This document shows positions 60,079 to 64,000 of a stretch of DNA of 64,000 nucleotides, piece by piece. The position numbers and the translations under genes are program-made. Numbering within the stretch: the first letter of the stretch is position 1; every line of letters begins with the position of its first letter. The stretch is from Spinellus fusiger. Its lineage: Eukaryota; Mucoromycota; Mucoromycetes; Mucorales; Phycomycetaceae. Under the pieces are notes generated by a model that did no database searches, had not been told where the DNA came from, and was given only the letters and a program-made list of their open reading frames with translations. The stretch is from contig JALLLS010000047.1 in assembly GCA_025094145.1 (NCBI GenBank), positions 62,001 through 126,000 of the forward strand, in the 5' to 3' direction.

Positions 60079-60957
60079 CATCAACAGCAATGAACGACAC
60101 CGAGTGATGGCTAATCTTGACTTGTAGATTCCGGCATATCTAACAGTAATCTCAGAGACTAAAATCTATTTTAAAGAGTGGATCTGGGACTGAGACAAAG
60201 AACAGGTGTAGATAGTATTTGTTGTAAGCAATAACACTAGCCTTGATCCCATTTTGTCGGATCTATTACTGAGTGTGTGTTATGGATTTATCAGAAATTA
60301 TTTTATAATGTGGCTCATTCATATGCTTTCTTAATTGACACTATTGGTAGCACTGCACTTGAATATGTTTGTTTATAGTGGATGTAGTCTACTAATGTGT
60401 CAGTTAAGAGTAACTTTTCTTTTATACCACTCTCCTATAGTTATTAGTGTTGAGTTAATTATTAAACATAGTTTGCTAGATAGCAGAATACTAACGACCA
60501 CCAATCTAACACAGCCAACTTTCTTGACAAGTGAATTTCTTCTACCTACTATTGTCTTGAAGAATAATTCACCGATTTTTTATTTAGAAATTTATAGGAG
60601 TATATGCCATCATAGTGGCTATAGTCTTGTCTAAACAGCACTATTGACACCTGCACATTAATGAGTATTAGTGCTCTTCATAAAAAAAAATACCAACATA
60701 AAGCACATTTAATAGACTTCAATGTCTCCATGAGCAGTGTCTGTCAATGTTACAGACATATTTAGATAGTTCGGTATAGCACTTGTAGTAAAAATACAAA
60801 AAAAAAGTCTTGTTGTACTTAATATTTTGTAACTTTCGTGCATACTTAGGTAATTTAATGGATACTTTATCAATATTCCATACAGAGACATACCAATGTT
60901 GCCAAAAATTAACTCCAATATTGCTGCATTCAGATCCAACCAATTGGTATGGTAACA

Positions 60958-61206
60958 TAACATGAAAACGAAAAATAGCATCAAAGATAGAGCATATTAT
61001 TACCATAGATGGCAGCGACATATGGAATTACTTATTGCCCTCAGCATGTAGATAATGCTTTTTTCTGTATTTCTTCAACATCCACACTAGCTGTTACATA
61101 AAGTGTCTTTTATTATGTATGTATGGAGCTGTAGATAGGAATATTTAGATGTAAATACCGCTTTTAGTTACATCCAGTCGGCATGCCTAATCTTCCCTAG
61201 AGAGAG
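60958..61206 (+). repeat. Inverted repeat, left arm
   Basis: Matches the reverse complement of 63751-64000 over about 249 bp with one substitution and one homopolymer length difference. The inner boundary is sharp, after CCCTAGAGAGAG. The match probably continues leftwards, but the partner is cut off by the window end. Confidence 0.9.
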
Positions 61207-63750
61207 TCTATCGTGTTCTGACTTCAATCCATAAACTCTCCATGAATTGGTCAACATAAGTAGTGTGTTGTGAAATATCAGAAAACCCTATGAACGCTTG
61301 AGTGCAGACAAGTACCATGGTAATCTCTGTATCATCTCACTAATCAGTCATAACTACAAATCACCTTCTATGCTCAGTGTACCATCATACACTTAATTAG
61401 AGCTACTATCATCTATATATTCTTAGTGGATAAGTATGACCTATCAAAAGCAATTAAAGTAAAGAAATATAATTGATGGATCTATAACGGTATAATTGCT
61501 CAATGAAACAACCATAGGGCTCCACCTATGTAATCTACCATAAAGTAGAATGTCTACACCAACCATACAGTTGCATCTATCAATAAGTCATGACATGGAC
61601 TAATCATTAACTACCATAAATTAAAAGGCTAAAGAAGGATAGGCACCCACAAAAGGTATAAATAATAAACCACTCTTCACTTTAATAAACACTATCCTTG
61701 TTCAGTCTCGATATTATCTATTTGTCTGAATAATCGCAATCATTCTATTGACGGAGCTACAAATTAAGATATCATATTTTGAACTCAGTATGACTTTTCT
61801 CCACTTGACTGAATTATTATGACTATAGCTCTATGAAATCTGTAGAAATAGACATCATAACTTCAACAGATAGAGATAATACTATTATTTATCAAAAATT
61901 AAACATTTGAATACATATATCATGTTGTTTTTTATGTCTTTTTTTATACATGATTATTGGCTTAAGATAATAGTAGCCAAATTTGGAAGAGAATGATACG
62001 TACTTGTCACGTTATTCCTTTGCACTGACCAGTATACGCCTGAGAGCAGGGCCATGAGCAATTTCAATCTAATAGACACATTGATTCACGGGTAGTTTTT
62101 ATGGTATGTCCACAGACTCTTTTTTATGTGAGGCTAATAGAGTCTTGTTGTATATGAGTTTCAAACATCACAGTGTCTGCATAATTAGATAGTTGTCTGG
62201 GTTAAATAGACGGTCTGATAATCCACATTACTGGTAACAGTAACTGAGGTCCTAGTACTGACAATAAGCATAGGTTTTATTTGAGGCATCATCTGAATGT
62301 CTTAGATGGCTTTAATTTTTGGAGATTGTTTCAATGGGATAAGTAGTAAGACAATGCAATTAATAAAACAAATGTTAGAGTAAAGTGATATTCAATGAGT
62401 CTCACAACCAAACAGTAGTGTCTAGAGAGAGAGAAGAGTGTCGGTTACTGAAATAGAAAGGCCTATTTGACTGAATTGCGATATCCGATTCATACCATTG
62501 AGCTTGTTCTTTTAACGCACAGATACTCAGTGCCCTGACTGAGCTTAGATGGATGAAATAGCTGAGAAGATAAGATAAATTTAATAAAACTACAGAACAG
62601 ACTGCTTCTTCCAATGCCATAAGCGTCTTGTTCTGCTATCATAAGACACATTCATCAATTTGTCAACAGAATAAGCCACAATGATCCACAGCCAATAGGA
62701 CAGATCAATCAGCACACAGAAGTCGATGAAAATTCTCTCTCTTGGTTCTACCACTGCAACAGGTCATTCTTATTTTGAACCATCAATTCCTGTGGTTTAC
62801 TCGGCAGTCATGATTAAGTCACAGACAAGCGTTCTGCATTTCATAGTAAAACTATAATTTTCTAATCTTTTTCATCCACTAAAATATAGAACATATACTT
62901 TCTTAAAATTAAGGTAGTTAATTGAGTTATATTATACATGTTCTTAATTCTATAATGTAAATAGTCTTATATGCATAAGCAGCAGTCTTTTATATGTCTA
63001 TTAGTTCTTTAATGAACATGAGATTATATAGAGTTTACCAACACCTATCATGTCTAATATATGAAATCATGTATATTACTAGTTTAATAAGCAAACTCTT
63101 TTTTCTTTAGATGCTGTGTTTATGTTATATAGTATAGTGTTTATGTACTGTGGCTGTTTCTTTGCCTCTTAAAATAATTTACTCTGCAGCATGCCCTATT
63201 CTTTATTTTCCGATCATTAGATTAGCATGTGCTGAGTGGTAGTTGTGCAGTGTGAATGATCTGTAAATCACAAACGCAGATAATACAGTTCAAAGTATTT
63301 TTATTTTTGGGTGTTGGTTGCTATTCGCGCATTGGGCATGTTAGCTACCCTATGAGAGCTTTTGAAAAAATAAGAATAAACATTGAAACACTTCAAATAC
63401 ATAAGTGAGAAATAATAATACAAAGAGAGAGGAGACGGAAAGAAAAGAGAATATAAAACCTCAATGAGGGAAAAATAAGGAAAAAATGAAAAAAAAAAAA
63501 AGATTGTAAATGAGAATTATGAATAGACATCTAAAAGGCCATAAAGTCAGCAAGGAAACCAGGACACCAAAAAGATAACCATCATCCAACACTGATAATA
63601 TAACACATCAAATGAAAAGTAAGTACGACTTTTAGACTCAATATATGTCATTATTTTATTGGTATATGTAAAATCTAGTTCAGTTTGCTACTTCTCAATA
63701 ACATGCCGAAGGATACTCTATAAATAATACGAATGACTGCACTGCTAAGC

Positions 63751-64000
63751 CTCTCTCTAGGGAAGATTAGGCATGCCGACTGGATGTAACTAAAAGCGGT
63801 ATTTACATCTAAATATTCCTATCTACAGCTCCATACATACATAATAAAAGACACTTTATGTAACAGCTAGTGTGGATGTTGAAGAAATACAGAAAAAAAG
63901 CATTATCTACATGCTGAGGGCAATAAGTAATTCCATATGTCGCTGCCGTCTATGGTAATAATATGCTCTATCTTTGATGCTATTTTTCGTTTTCATGTTA
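63751..64000 (-). repeat. Inverted repeat, right arm (truncated by window end)
   Basis: Reverse-complement copy of 60958-61206, beginning CTCTCTCTAGGG. Confidence 0.9.

Larger units (their letters stand above)
60079..64000. other. AT-rich gene-free region with a large inverted repeat
   Basis: No supportable host gene. Its only clear structure is the inverted repeat pair listed separately; the 2.5 kb between the arms looks unique and noncoding. The minus-strand frame 61021-60719 (100 aa) starts inside the left arm and is unrecognised. Confidence 0.45.

Noticed and set aside
63300..63365. GC-richer patch resembling a tRNA or 5S-like gene
   Set aside because: No cloverleaf or A/B box arrangement could be drawn from it.
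1..64000. CRISPR arrays, bacterial-type operons, rRNA genes
   Set aside because: No spaced direct-repeat array or rRNA signature was seen; the intron structure is clearly eukaryotic.

Overview
The window looks like nuclear DNA of an early-diverging filamentous fungus, most likely Mucoromycota. Genes are cut by many short introns (mostly about 40-110 nt, GT-AG with a few GC-AG), intergenic DNA is very AT-rich, and the gene families are fungal: a Ctf18 clamp loader, a Vsb1-type SulP transporter, a LARGE-like GT49 enzyme, an ABCC transporter, a VPS9-domain protein, an alpha-arrestin and a carnitine acetyltransferase. The species cannot be named from the sequence.

Left part (1-28.4 kb) is the gene-dense part. 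A partial MFS transporter runs off the left edge (minus strand). It is followed by four plus-strand multi-exon genes: CTF18 (2311-6504, 18 exons), a SulP/STAS/cyclic-nucleotide-binding-like transporter (7998-11885, 11 exons), a type II membrane GT49 glycosyltransferase (16044-17524) and a 22-exon ABCC transporter with damaged nucleotide-binding motifs (18156-24684). A convergent VPS9-domain gene lies on the minus strand (28391-25200). I reconstructed each gene by hand from reading frame and splice signals. For all five complete models the summed exon length is a multiple of three.

Middle part (28.4-51 kb) is mostly transposon debris around two host genes: an alpha-arrestin (37947-39829, plus) and a carnitine O-acetyltransferase (42012-39968, minus) with a peroxisomal-type C-terminus but a frameshift near its N-terminus. 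The debris includes a Fanzor (eukaryotic TnpB-like) fossil, two related elements with TA/CACACC ends, two IS630/Tc1-type elements with recognisable terminal inverted repeats and broken transposases, several older Tc1 fossils, and a 499-bp near-perfect palindrome built from the 3' end of a Fanzor element.

Right part (51-64 kb) has one acidic ORF of unknown function followed by in-frame decayed coding sequence, a full non-LTR (LINE) retrotransposon at 54830-60062 with a 16-bp target-site duplication and a decayed ORF2, and an AT-rich desert whose two ends are inverted copies of one repeat (60958-61206 and 63751-64000).

The host genes do not form one pathway. The observations most worth following are the Fanzor-derived palindrome, the ABCC gene that keeps its splicing but has lost ATPase motifs, the GC-AG introns, and the frameshifted carnitine acetyltransferase.
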